A stretch of DNA of 64,000 nucleotides. Origin: Mycolicibacterium vulneris (GTDB lineage: Bacteria; Actinomycetota; Actinomycetes; Mycobacteriales; Mycobacteriaceae). This document shows positions 16,929 through 25,011 of this stretch, piece after piece. How positions within the stretch are numbered: position 1 is the stretch's first letter; each line of letters opens with the position of its first letter. Location of the stretch: NCBI RefSeq assembly GCF_002104765.1, contig NZ_NCXM01000014.1, positions 62,001-126,000 of the forward strand. The letters run 5' to 3'. The translations under genes were made by a program, and so were the position numbers. The notes beneath the pieces were generated by a model. That model made no database searches, was not told the origin of the DNA, and saw only the letters and a program-made list of their open reading frames with translations.

Positions 16929-17597
16929 AGCCGTACTCCTAGCTCACGCGGGCGCGGCTCTGGCCGCGAACGCTCGCGCGATAACCAATCGCGTGAGGAG
17001 CGCAAGGAGGCGACCCGCCGGGCCATCATCGCGGCAGCGCTCAAGCTGTTGCAGGACCGCAGCTTCTCCAGCCTGAGCCTGCGCGAGGTGACCCGCGAGG
17101 TCGGGATCGTTCCGGCGGCGTTCTACCGGCATTTCGAATCGATGGAGGCCCTCGGCCTGGTCTTGATCGACGAGTCGTTCCGGAGCCTGCGTGACACCCT
17201 GCGTGATGCCCGTGCCGGCAAGCTCGACCCGAACCGGGTGATCGAGTCGTCCGTCGAGATCCTGGTCGCCAGCGTCGCCGACAGGCGCGAACACTGGCGG
17301 CTCATCGGTCGCGAGCGCAACAGCGGCTTGTCGGTGCTGCGGTACGCCATTCGCACCGAGATCCGGCTGATCACCTCCGAGCTTGCTACCGACCTGGCGC
17401 GATTCCCCGGGCTGAACAAGTGGACCACCGAGGACCTCAACGTGTTGGCGACCCTGTTCGTCAACGCCATGATCGTGATCGCGGAGGCCATCGAGGATTC
17501 GCAGAGCGTCGAGGCGACCGAAGACATCCGCCGGCTCGCCGTCAAGCAGCTGAGGATGATCGCGACCGGCATCGCCGGCTGGCGAAGCACACCCTGA
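16923..17597 (+). CDS. TetR family regulator, DesT-like, of the desaturase operon
   Basis: 224 residues from GTG 16923. An Arg/Ser-rich leader of about 30 residues precedes the HTH (ATRRAIIAAALKLLQDRSFSSLSLREV, then VPAAFYRHFESMEAL). The C-terminal domain is the helical pocket that in DesT reads the saturated-to-unsaturated acyl-CoA ratio. It is divergent from the reductase-desaturase operon with two palindromes in between, the layout known for desT-desCB. The ligand is inferred from this context only. Confidence 0.9.
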   Translation: MNSRTPSSRGRGSGRERSRDNQSREERKEATRRAIIAAALKLLQDRSFSSLSLREVTREVGIVPAAFYRHFESMEALGLVLIDESFRSLRDTLRDARAGKLDPNRVIESSVEILVASVADRREHWRLIGRERNSGLSVLRYAIRTEIRLITSELATDLARFPGLNKWTTEDLNVLATLFVNAMIVIAEAIEDSQSVEATEDIRRLAVKQLRMIATGIAGWRSTP

Positions 17598-17631
17598 GTG
17601 GTTGGGCTGCAGTAAACAGCCGCGCACTGAC

Positions 17632-17985
17632 TTACTCGTCGACGACGTCGTACAGCGAGTCGCCGTCCTCGGGGGTGCCGTCGATCTGGCCGCGATGGGC
17701 GCGGCGGGGTTTGTCGTCGACCGGCTCGATGGCATCGGGGACGTCTGGCTCCTCGGCAGCCAACCGGGCGTCGAGGGACTCGCCCTCGCGCTCCTCCCTG
17801 GCCGTCACGCCGAACTTGTTGGCCTCGCTCCAGTCCTCAGGGGGGTCGACGACGATGTCGCCGTCGTCGTTGCGCAGCTCGTCCGAGTCGGTACCTTCGC
17901 TCGCGTTCAGGGTGTCACCCGGGCCGCCATCTTCGGGGAAGTCCGCCGGATCCACCAGCTCGTCCGCCTGGCGGTTATCGCTCAT
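17632..17985 (-). CDS. DUF5709-type acidic small protein
   Basis: 117 residues, very acidic, with many Asp, Glu, Pro and Gly and no hydrophobic core segment (DELVDPADFPEDGG, VVDPPEDWSEANKFGVTA). It is likely disordered in part. Actinobacteria carry many close relatives; no function is known. It ends 34 bp from the convergent TetR gene and reads from its own promoter. Confidence 0.8.
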   Translation of the reverse strand: MSDNRQADELVDPADFPEDGGPGDTLNASEGTDSDELRNDDGDIVVDPPEDWSEANKFGVTAREEREGESLDARLAAEEPDVPDAIEPVDDKPRRAHRGQIDGTPEDGDSLYDVVDE

Positions 17986-18049
17986 GCCAAAACGGTTGCC
18001 CGCGCCATCGGGGGGTTAAACCCGGACAGGGCGTCATTCCGGCTATCCG

Positions 18050-18655
18050 CTAACGCGGCGGGCGCCACATGGCCCACAGGGTCGGACCACCGTCCGGCAG
18101 GGCGATCTCGCGGGTGACCGTGAAGCCGAATCGCTCATAGTAGGGCACGTTTTCGGGCTTGCTAGACTCCAGATAGGCCGGGCAGTACTCGGCGTCGCAG
18201 CGGTCCAGTCGCGACCTCATCAACGCCTGACCGAAACCCTTGCCACGGACGTCCGGATCGCTGCCGATAACGGCCAGATACCAGTGCGGTTCGGCAGGAT
18301 GCACGCTCTTCATCAAGTCCTGGATCGCGCGTCCACGCATCGAGCGCAGGCCGAACACCCGGATGAAGGCCGGTGTCATCGCCAGCTGCGCGCGCGACGT
18401 CTCCTGCCACTGCTCGGGCGGATCCCACAACGCCGCAGCGCCGATACCCGCGTCCGCACAGCCCACCTCCGCGCCCCCGCGGGACAGGTGGTGGTGGCGC
18501 GTCATCGTCGCGAACAGGCGGGTCAGGTGCGCGGTCCGCTTGTCCTGATCGGGAATCAACCAGATCATCACCGGATCGTCGTAGAACGCGCGCGCCAGCG
18601 TTCGCGACAGCGCGCGGACATCGCCTTTGACTGCCGGCCGGACCTGCGGGGTCAT
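18050..18655 (-). CDS. GNAT family N-acetyltransferase
   Basis: 201 residues from ATG 18655, the length I recall for Rv0133 at this place. The acetyl-CoA pyrophosphate loop DPDVRGKGFGQALM (R/QxxGxG/A) is clear, as is the final beta strand YYERFGFTVTREIALPDGG. The acceptor may be a small molecule or a protein N-terminus and cannot be told. GTG 18664 is an alternative start. It is divergent from fgd2 across 51 bp that contain a 16-bp palindrome. Confidence 0.9.
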   Translation of the reverse strand: MTPQVRPAVKGDVRALSRTLARAFYDDPVMIWLIPDQDKRTAHLTRLFATMTRHHHLSRGGAEVGCADAGIGAAALWDPPEQWQETSRAQLAMTPAFIRVFGLRSMRGRAIQDLMKSVHPAEPHWYLAVIGSDPDVRGKGFGQALMRSRLDRCDAEYCPAYLESSKPENVPYYERFGFTVTREIALPDGGPTLWAMWRPPR

Positions 18656-18660
18656 CCGCA

Positions 18661-18676
18661 ACACGCTAGTGCGTGT
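18661..18676. promoter_or_regulatory. Palindrome in the GNAT-fgd2 divergent promoter region
   Basis: ACACGC (18661-18666) and GCGTGT (18671-18676) are perfect inverted arms around TAGT. The repeat sits 5 bp upstream of the GNAT ATG and 30 bp before the fgd2 GTG. It may be an operator for the pair. No regulator gene is adjacent. Confidence 0.3.
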
Positions 18677-18706
18677 GAGGCCCGGTGGGACGGGTATGCC
18701 CATCCG

Positions 18707-19801
18707 GTGACGAGCATCTCGCGGCGAGCGTTCGGGCGGATGGCAGCCGGTGCGGGCATGCTCGGGTCCATCGGGGTGGCCGACGGATGCGCGAAACCGG
18801 CCGGCGACCATGGCAAGTCCAGCGGTCCGCCACCGGCGGGCAAGGGCGTGGGATTTGTGCTCTCCCACGAGCAGTTCCGCACCGATCAGCTCGTCGCACA
18901 GGCTCAGGCGGCCGAGCGGGCGGGCTTTCACTACGTGTGGGCCAGCGACCACATCCAGCCGTGGCAGGACGACGAAGGCCATGCGATGTTTCCCTGGCTG
19001 ACGCTGGCGCTAGTGGGCAGCGGCACCAGCCACATCTCGTTCGGCACCGGGGTCACGTGTCCGACCTACCGGTATCACCCCGCCACGGTCGCCCAGGCGT
19101 TCGCTTCCCTGGCGATACTCAATCCCGGCAGGGTGTTTCTGGGGGTGGGCACCGGCGAGCGCCTCAATGAAGAGGCCACCACCAACACCTACGGCAACTA
19201 CACCGAGCGCCACGACCGGCTGGCCGAAGCGATCGACCTGATCCGCCAACTGTGGAGTGGCGCGCGAATCTCGTTCTCCGGCCGCTATTTTCAGACGAAC
19301 TCGCTGAAGCTGTACGACGTTCCGCCCACGCCGCCACCGATCTTCGTGGCCGCCGCCGGCCCGAAGAGCGTGAAGCTCGCCGGACAGCGCGGGGATGGCT
19401 GGATCACCCAGGCCCGCGATGTCACGAACCCAAAACTGTTGGCGGCCTTCGCCGCCGGTGCACAAGCCGCGGGCCGTGACGCTGGCACGCTGGGCAAGCG
19501 CGCCGAACTGTTCGCGGTCGTCGGCGACAACGCCGAGGCCACTCGGGCCGCCACGCTGTGGCGTTTCACGGCCGGAGCGGTCGATCAGCCTAATCCCGTC
19601 GAGATCCAGCGCGCGGCCGAGGCCAACCCCATCGACAAGGTGCTGGCCGGCTGGACAGTCGGTACCGACTCGGCCCCGCACATCGCGGCCGTGCAACGGG
19701 TGCTGGACGCGGGCGCGGTCCCGTTCCTGCACTTTCCCCAGGACGACCCTGCCGTGGCCGTCGAGTTCTACCGCGCCAACGTCTTGCCGGAGTTGCACTG
19801 A
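18707..19801 (+). CDS. fgd2: F420-dependent hydroxymycolic acid dehydrogenase (Fgd2-type)
   Basis: 364 residues. The N-terminus is a twin-arginine signal (SRRAFGRMAAGAG) ending in VADGC, which can act as a lipoprotein cleavage site, so the enzyme works outside the cytoplasmic membrane. The rest is an LLM-type F420 barrel: HYVWASDHIQPWQDDEGHA, SFGTGVTCPTYRYHPA, GRVFLGVGTGERLNEE. In M. tuberculosis Rv0132c is reported to oxidise hydroxymycolic to ketomycolic acid in the cell envelope. GTG 18707 is chosen since the Tat motif follows it directly and the length fits. It lies upstream of the GAF-ANTAR and fadE1 genes on the same strand. Confidence 0.92.
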   Translation: MTSISRRAFGRMAAGAGMLGSIGVADGCAKPAGDHGKSSGPPPAGKGVGFVLSHEQFRTDQLVAQAQAAERAGFHYVWASDHIQPWQDDEGHAMFPWLTLALVGSGTSHISFGTGVTCPTYRYHPATVAQAFASLAILNPGRVFLGVGTGERLNEEATTNTYGNYTERHDRLAEAIDLIRQLWSGARISFSGRYFQTNSLKLYDVPPTPPPIFVAAAGPKSVKLAGQRGDGWITQARDVTNPKLLAAFAAGAQAAGRDAGTLGKRAELFAVVGDNAEATRAATLWRFTAGAVDQPNPVEIQRAAEANPIDKVLAGWTVGTDSAPHIAAVQRVLDAGAVPFLHFPQDDPAVAVEFYRANVLPELH

Positions 19802-19833
19802 ACGCCGCGTGGGTTACGCACCGTGGGCAGATC

Positions 19834-20553
19834 ATGCACAATCGGGGTCCTATGGATGTTTCAGACCCGGGCTCCCGCCACGAACTGGCCGTGCGGATGG
19901 CCGAGCTCGCCCGCGGGATCGCCGCGCCGCGCCGTCTCGAGCAGGTGCTGGCCGAGGTTACCGAGATGGCGGTGGAGGTGATACCGGGCGCCGACGTCGC
20001 GGGCGTGCTGTTGGTGAAAAAGGGCGGCGAGTTCGAATCGCTGGGCGACACCAACGGCCTGGCCGCGCAGCTCGACAAGCTGCAGCACGACTTCGGTGAG
20101 GGGCCCTGCGCCGAGGCCGCCCTGCAGGAGACGATCGTGCGCAGCGATGACCTGCGCACAGAGCCGCGCTGGCCCAAGTACGCGCCCGCGGCGGTGGAGC
20201 TCGGTGTGCTCAGCAGCATGTCGTTCAAGCTGTACACCGCGGACCGCACCGCCGGCGCACTGAACCTGTTCGGCTATCAAGCCAACGTGTGGAACACCGA
20301 AGCCGAGACCATCGGATCGGTGTTCGCCGCGCACGCCGCCGCGGCGATATTGGCGGGAAGCCACGCGGAACAACTGTATTCGGCGGTGTCGACGCGAGAC
20401 CGGATCGGTCAGGCCAAGGGCATCATCATGGAACGCTTCGGCGTAGACGATGTGCGGGCCTTCGACTTGCTCCGGATGCTCTCGCAGGAGAACCAGATGA
20501 AACTGGTCGACATCGCCGAACGGATCATCGACACCCGCGGCGAGCACGAATAG
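19834..20553 (+). CDS. GAF and ANTAR domain protein (putative RNA-binding antiterminator)
   Basis: 239 residues from ATG 19834 (ATG 19852 is possible). Residues about 30-170 form a GAF sensor domain (DFGEGPCAEAALQE is its typical centre). Residues about 185-235 form an ANTAR domain (RDRIGQAKGIIMERFGVD and AFDLLRMLSQENQMKLVDIAE), which in known cases binds paired RNA hairpins and prevents transcription termination. Mycobacterial relatives act on lipid and stress genes. The signal read by the GAF domain is unknown; no conserved heme or Cys ligand is evident. It is not at this place in H37Rv as I recall. Confidence 0.9.
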   Translation: MHNRGPMDVSDPGSRHELAVRMAELARGIAAPRRLEQVLAEVTEMAVEVIPGADVAGVLLVKKGGEFESLGDTNGLAAQLDKLQHDFGEGPCAEAALQETIVRSDDLRTEPRWPKYAPAAVELGVLSSMSFKLYTADRTAGALNLFGYQANVWNTEAETIGSVFAAHAAAAILAGSHAEQLYSAVSTRDRIGQAKGIIMERFGVDDVRAFDLLRMLSQENQMKLVDIAERIIDTRGEHE

Positions 20554-20595
20554 GTCCTTGCCGGAACCGGGGTGAACGCCCCGCTCTAGGATGGG

Positions 20596-21942
20596 ATGGC
20601 TTCATCAACGAGTCCGGCGCGGCGTTGCGCCGGGGATTGGTTGGCCACCGTGTGGGACTTCGAAACGGATCCCGAATACCAGGCAAAGCTGGACTGGGTC
20701 GAAAAGTTCATGACCGAAGAGCTGGAACCGCTCGACCTGGTCGCCCTTGATCCCTACGACAAGAAGAACCCCGAGATGATGGCCATCCTGCGCCCCTTGC
20801 AGCAGCAGGTGAAGGACCAGGGGCTGTGGGCCGCGCATCTGCGCCCGGAGCTCGGCGGTCAGGGCTTCGGCCAGGTCAAGCTCGCGCTGCTCAACGAAAT
20901 CCTCGGGCGCTCCCGTTGGGCGCCTTCGGTGTTCGGCTGCCAGGCACCGGATTCCGGCAACGCCGAGATCCTCGCGCTGTTCGGCACCGATGAGCAGAAG
21001 GCTCGCTACCTGCAGCCGTTGCTGGACGGCGAGATCACATCGTGCTACTCGATGACCGAACCACAGGGTGGTTCGGATCCGGGGATGTTCGTGACGAGCG
21101 CGACCCGCGACGGGGACGACTGGGTCATCAACGGGGAGAAGTGGTTCTCCAGCAACGCCAGGCACGCGTCGTTCTTCATCGTCATGGCGGTGACCAAGCC
21201 CGACGCCCGCACGTACGAGAAGATGTCGCTGTTCATCGTCCCGGGCGAGACGCCGGGGGTCGAGATCATCCGCAACGTCGGGGTGGGAGGCGAGTCGAAG
21301 CACGGTTCGCATGGGTACGTCCGTTACAACGACGTCCGGGTGCCGGGCGATCACGTGCTCGGCGGCGAGGGTGCGGCGTTCATGATCGCGCAGACCCGCC
21401 TCGGCGGCGGCCGCATCCACCACGCGATGCGCACGATCGCACTGGCGCGCAAGGCTTTTGACATGATGTGCGAACGCGCCGTGTCACGCAAGACCAGGCA
21501 CGGCCACCTGTCCGACTTCCAGATGACGCAGGAGAAGATCGCCGACAGCTGGATTCAGATCGAGCAGTTCCGGCTGCTGGTGCTGCGCACCGCCTGGTTG
21601 ATCGACAAGCACGACGACTACCAGAAGGTGCGCCGCGACATCGCGGCCGTGAAAGTCGCGATGCCCCAGGTGCTGCACGACGTCGCGCAGCGCGCCCTGC
21701 ACCTGCACGGCGCGCTCGGCGTCTCCGACGAGATGCCGTTCGTCAAGATGCTGGTGGCCGCCGAGTCGCTGGGCATCGCCGACGGCGCCACCGAATTGCA
21801 CAAGATGACGGTCGCACGCCGGACCTTGCGTGAATACGAGCCGGTGACAACGCCTTTCCCGTCAGCCCACATCCCGACCCGGCGCGCCGAAGCACAGGCG
21901 CGACTGGCCGAGCGGCTGGAGCACGCGGTCGCCGAGTTCTAG
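20596..21942 (+). CDS. fadE1: Acyl-CoA dehydrogenase FadE1
   Basis: 448 residues from ATG 20596, close to the length recalled for Rv0131c; GTG 20650 just before WDFETDPEYQ is a reasonable alternative. The FAD-binding blocks are plain: CYSMTEPQGGSDPG, DWVINGEKWFSSNA, and LHLHGALGVSDEMPF in the C-terminal helical domain. These enzymes form the trans-2 double bond in beta-oxidation, passing electrons to ETF. The catalytic Glu position cannot be fixed by eye. Substrate chain length is unknown. The hydratase htdZ lies convergent, 10 bp away, and could take the next step. Confidence 0.92.
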   Translation: MASSTSPARRCAGDWLATVWDFETDPEYQAKLDWVEKFMTEELEPLDLVALDPYDKKNPEMMAILRPLQQQVKDQGLWAAHLRPELGGQGFGQVKLALLNEILGRSRWAPSVFGCQAPDSGNAEILALFGTDEQKARYLQPLLDGEITSCYSMTEPQGGSDPGMFVTSATRDGDDWVINGEKWFSSNARHASFFIVMAVTKPDARTYEKMSLFIVPGETPGVEIIRNVGVGGESKHGSHGYVRYNDVRVPGDHVLGGEGAAFMIAQTRLGGGRIHHAMRTIALARKAFDMMCERAVSRKTRHGHLSDFQMTQEKIADSWIQIEQFRLLVLRTAWLIDKHDDYQKVRRDIAAVKVAMPQVLHDVAQRALHLHGALGVSDEMPFVKMLVAAESLGIADGATELHKMTVARRTLREYEPVTTPFPSAHIPTRRAEAQARLAERLEHAVAEF

Positions 21943-21952
21943 GGACCAGGCG

Positions 21953-22408
21953 TCAGGCGACGAAACGAACCACGCTTTCGGCCACACACGCCGGCTTGGC
22001 CGAACCGTCGATCTCGACGGTGGTCGAAATCGTCGCCTGCACCGCTCCGTTGCCCACGTCGTCGACGCTGACCAACGAACTCTGCGCGCGCACCCGAGAG
22101 CCGACCGGGACCGGGGCAGGGAAGCGAACCTTGTTGAGGCCGTAGTTGATTGCGAGCTTGATGCCGTTAACGGTGTAGATCTGGTGCTGCAGCTGCGGCA
22201 GCAACGCCAAGGTCATGAAACCGTGGGCGATGGTCTTGCCGAACGGGCCCGATGCGGCCCGCTCCGGATCGACGTGGATCCACTGGTGATCGCCGGTCGC
22301 ATCGGCGAACAGGTTGACGTCTTCCTGGGTGATGGTGACCCAGTCGCTGTGCCCGAGGGTTTCGCCCGCGGCGGCGGCAAGTTCGGTGACTGATTCGAAA
22401 GTGCGCAT
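21953..22408 (-). CDS. htdZ: (R)-specific 3-hydroxyacyl dehydratase HtdZ (MaoC hot-dog fold)
   Basis: 151 residues, the same length as Rv0130. The hydratase-2 motif is intact: DATGDHQWIHVDPERA carries catalytic Asp40 and His45, followed by GPFGKTIAHGFMTLAL. The enzyme adds or removes water at enoyl-CoA/ACP in fatty-acid metabolism. AGGAGAAG sits 6 nt before ATG 22408, so the start is secure even though the frame runs further upstream. It is convergent with fadE1 and divergent from the mmpL remnant. Confidence 0.95.
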   Translation of the reverse strand: MRTFESVTELAAAAGETLGHSDWVTITQEDVNLFADATGDHQWIHVDPERAASGPFGKTIAHGFMTLALLPQLQHQIYTVNGIKLAINYGLNKVRFPAPVPVGSRVRAQSSLVSVDDVGNGAVQATISTTVEIDGSAKPACVAESVVRFVA

Positions 22409-22485
22409 TGAAGCTTCTCCTTGGTTTCGGCTGCTAACAATAGCGCCGGGCTCCCATGCCCCGACCATCCGGCCGATGCACCACA

Positions 22486-23137
22486 GATATCCAGGCCGGA
22501 TCGCAATACGACCTACTGATCGTGGGATTGGCGGCACTGACGCTGATTTTCGCCGTCATGCTGATCATCACCCGCGCGCTGGTTGCGTCGCTTGCGATCG
22601 TCGGCACGGTACTGCTGTCCCTGGGTGCCGCGTTCTGCCTGTCAGTGCTGTTCTGGCAGCACATCTTTGGCCTGGAGCTGAAACTGGATCGCCCCGGTGT
22701 TCGGGTTGATCATCCTCCTCGCCGTCGGATCCGATTACAACCTGTTGCTGGTGTCGCGGTTCCAGGAGGAGGTCAGCGCGGGATTGAAGACGGGCATCAT
22801 CCGCTTCATTGGGCGCACCGGCGGAGTCGTCACCGCGGCGGGCCTGGTCTTCGCATTCACCATGATGTCCATGGTGGCTAGCGACCTGCGCTCCATTGGT
22901 CAAGCCGGGAGCACCATCGGGCTGGGCCTGCTCTTCGACACCCTGATCGTGCGCTCCCTGATGACACCGTCCATCGCGGCGCTGCTCGGACGCTGGTTCT
23001 GGTGGCCGCGTATGGTGCGGACGCGCCCCGCCAGCCAGGTGCTCCGGCCGTTCGGGTCGCGGCGCCTCGTTCGGTCCCTGCTCCTGGGTGAGGATGCGGA
23101 CGCACCAACGGCCAGGCGCCGCGCAACGGTGACGTGA
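22486..23137 (+). pseudogene. Truncated and frameshifted MmpL-family transporter, C-terminal remnant
   Basis: Only the last about 215 residues of an RND-type MmpL protein (normally near 1000) remain. The first part ([36 protein letters not shown]) reads in one frame from 22486. After GLEL the frame shifts, and [19 protein letters not shown] then [18 protein letters not shown] continue in another. The shift fits one extra A at 22682-22684 (AAA for AA), which would restore [12 protein letters not shown]. The 5' three quarters are absent. MmpL proteins export lipids or siderophores; this copy cannot. Confidence 0.85.
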
Positions 23138-23166
23138 ACGACTCCCGGTTAGCGCAAGATGGGGCT

Positions 23167-23664
23167 GTGAGGCTGCTGCTGATTGCCGATACCCATATCC
23201 CGAAACGGGCCCGGGACTTGCCCGCGGCGGTCTGGGATGAGGTGGCCGAGGCCGACGTGGTCGTGCACGCCGGCGACTGGATGGCACCGGACTTCCTCGA
23301 CGAGCTCGAAAGCCGGGCGGCCCGGCTGGTGGGCTGCTGGGGAAACAACGACGGCCCGGCCGTGCGGGCGCGGCTTCCTGAACGCGCGGACGTGACGCTG
23401 GCGGGGGTGCGATTCACCGTGGTGCACGAGACCGGCGGTGCGAGCGGACGCGACGCGCGGATGTCGCGGCTCTACCCCGACAGCCAGGTGCTGGTGTTCG
23501 GGCACAGCCACATCCCGTGGGACACCACCACCGCAACCGGGTTGCGCTTGCTCAATCCCGGGTCACCGACGGATCGCCGCCGCCAACCGTTCTGCACCTA
23601 CATGACCGCGCGCGCCGACGACGCCGCGCTGACCGACGTCGAGCTGCATCGTCTGCCCAGGTAA
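23167..23664 (+). CDS. YfcE/MJ0936-type metallophosphodiesterase
   Basis: 165 residues from GTG 23167 (GTG 23134 would add eleven poorly conserved residues). The binuclear metal motifs are in order: ADTHIPKR, HAGDW, GNNDGP and GHSHIP. The family hydrolyses phosphodiesters with Mn2+ or similar metals; the physiological substrate of such small actinobacterial members is unknown. It follows the mmpL remnant closely and precedes the MarR-ABC unit, with a 14-bp palindrome after its stop. Confidence 0.88.
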   Translation: MRLLLIADTHIPKRARDLPAAVWDEVAEADVVVHAGDWMAPDFLDELESRAARLVGCWGNNDGPAVRARLPERADVTLAGVRFTVVHETGGASGRDARMSRLYPDSQVLVFGHSHIPWDTTTATGLRLLNPGSPTDRRRQPFCTYMTARADDAALTDVELHRLPR

Positions 23665-23678
23665 CGGGTACATACCCG
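23665..23678. promoter_or_regulatory. CGGGTA-CA-TACCCG palindrome upstream of marR
   Basis: Perfect 6-bp arms with a 2-bp centre, directly after the phosphodiesterase stop and 53 bp before the MarR start. The size suits a MarR-type operator. No T-run follows it, so it is not a terminator. Confidence 0.4.
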
Positions 23679-23731
23679 CTACACAGCTTCCACACATAGA
23701 TAGCTCGGCTACAGAGGTATTATGGGTGCAT

Positions 23732-24184
23732 ATGAAATCACGCACTGATGTGGCAGGCGAGCTGTTCGGTGTGGTCGGCAGGTTCCGCCGGCAACTCCGC
23801 AGGTCGGCCGGCCGTGGCTTCGATTCGTCGCGGCTTTCCGAGTCGCAGTCCGAGCTGTTGTGGCTGGTGGGGCGCCGGCCGGGAATCTCGGTCAGCGCCG
23901 CCGCAGCCGAGCTCGGGCTGGTGCCCAACACCGCCTCGACCCTGGTTACGAAGCTGGTGTCCGGCGGCCTGCTGCTGCGTGCTGCGGGCGACACCGACCG
24001 CCGGGTGTGCCAACTCCGGCTGGCCGAGCCCGCCCAGCAGATCGTCGACGCATCCCGCGCCACCCGGCGGGCGTTGCTCTCCGAGGTGATCGACGAGCTC
24101 GACGCCGATCAAATCGAGTCTTTGACAAAAGGATTGGAGGTCCTCGACACGATGACCCGAAAACTGCGGGAGCGGCGATCATGA
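23732..24184 (+). CDS. MarR family transcriptional regulator
   Basis: 150 residues from ATG 23732; GTG 23726 would add two. The winged-helix core is visible: SESQSELLWLVGRRPGISVSA, AELGLVPNTASTLVTKLVSGGLL and the wing DTDRRVCQLRLAE. MarR dimers repress efflux or degradation genes and let go when they bind a phenolic or drug-like ligand. Its stop overlaps the ABC ATPase start as ATGA, so it heads a three-gene operon and probably controls it. Confidence 0.9.
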   Translation: MKSRTDVAGELFGVVGRFRRQLRRSAGRGFDSSRLSESQSELLWLVGRRPGISVSAAAAELGLVPNTASTLVTKLVSGGLLLRAAGDTDRRVCQLRLAEPAQQIVDASRATRRALLSEVIDELDADQIESLTKGLEVLDTMTRKLRERRS

Positions 24185-25011
24185 GCGGATCGCTGCCGAT
24201 GGCGGTCGACGGCCGCAACCTAACCTATCGCTATGGCCAGTTCACCGCCGTCGACGATGTGACGCTGCAGGTACGGCCCGGCGAAACCATGGGCCTGCTC
24301 GGGCCCAACGGTGCCGGGAAGACGACCATGGTCCGGATGCTGACCACGCTGACCCCGGTGCAGCACGGCGAACTGCGCATTTTCGGAATGGACGCGCGAT
24401 GCCAGACCACCGACATCAGAAGCAATATCGGCTATGTGCCGCAACAGCTTTCGATCGAGCCCGCCCTGACCGGACGGCAGAACGTGCAGTGGTTCGCGCG
24501 GCTGTATGGGGCGCCCCGCAACGAGCGCGCCGACCGCGTCGATCAGGCGCTGGTCGCGATGGACCTCATCGATGTTGCCGACCGGCTGGCGTCGTCCTAC
24601 TCCGGCGGCATGGTGCGCCGCCTCGAGGTGGCGCAGGCGCTGGTCAACCGCCCGTCGCTGCTGGTGCTCGACGAACCAACCGTCGGCCTGGATCCCATTG
24701 CGCGCGACGGCGTGTGGGACCAGGTGCAAAAAATGCAGGCGCAGTTCGGCATGACCGTGCTGCTGACCACCCACTACATGGAGGAAGCCGACGCGCTGTG
24801 CGACCGGGTCGCCCTGATGCACCGCGGTCAGCTGCGAGCCATCGGCACCCCCGACAAGTTGAAGGCGACCGTATCGCCGTCGGCCACGCTCGAGGATGTG
24901 TTCCGCCACTACGCGGCATCCGGGCTGGACGACGAGCAAAATTCATCGGAAGCCAACGGGTCCATTCGCGAAATCCGTTCCAGCAGAAAGGTGGCGCGCC
25001 GTGTCGGTTGA
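24181..25011 (+). CDS. ABC transporter ATP-binding protein (DrrA-like exporter)
   Basis: 276 residues. Walker A GPNGAGKTT is at residues 41-49, the signature is YSGGMVRRLE, and Walker B is LLVLDEPTVGLDP, followed by the His switch TTHYMEEAD. The protein belongs to the ABC-2 type group that energises drug or lipid export, the group of DrrA. A C-terminal tail of about 30 residues is rich in Ser and Arg. It overlaps marR by 4 nt and the permease by 11 nt, so the three subunits are made together. Confidence 0.94.
   Translation: MSGSLPMAVDGRNLTYRYGQFTAVDDVTLQVRPGETMGLLGPNGAGKTTMVRMLTTLTPVQHGELRIFGMDARCQTTDIRSNIGYVPQQLSIEPALTGRQNVQWFARLYGAPRNERADRVDQALVAMDLIDVADRLASSYSGGMVRRLEVAQALVNRPSLLVLDEPTVGLDPIARDGVWDQVQKMQAQFGMTVLLTTHYMEEADALCDRVALMHRGQLRAIGTPDKLKATVSPSATLEDVFRHYAASGLDDEQNSSEANGSIREIRSSRKVARRVG

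Noticed and set aside
20596..20649. Start of fadE1 at GTG 20650 instead of ATG 20596
   Set aside because: The longer form fits the recalled family length and has AGGATGGG before it; the shorter form stays possible.
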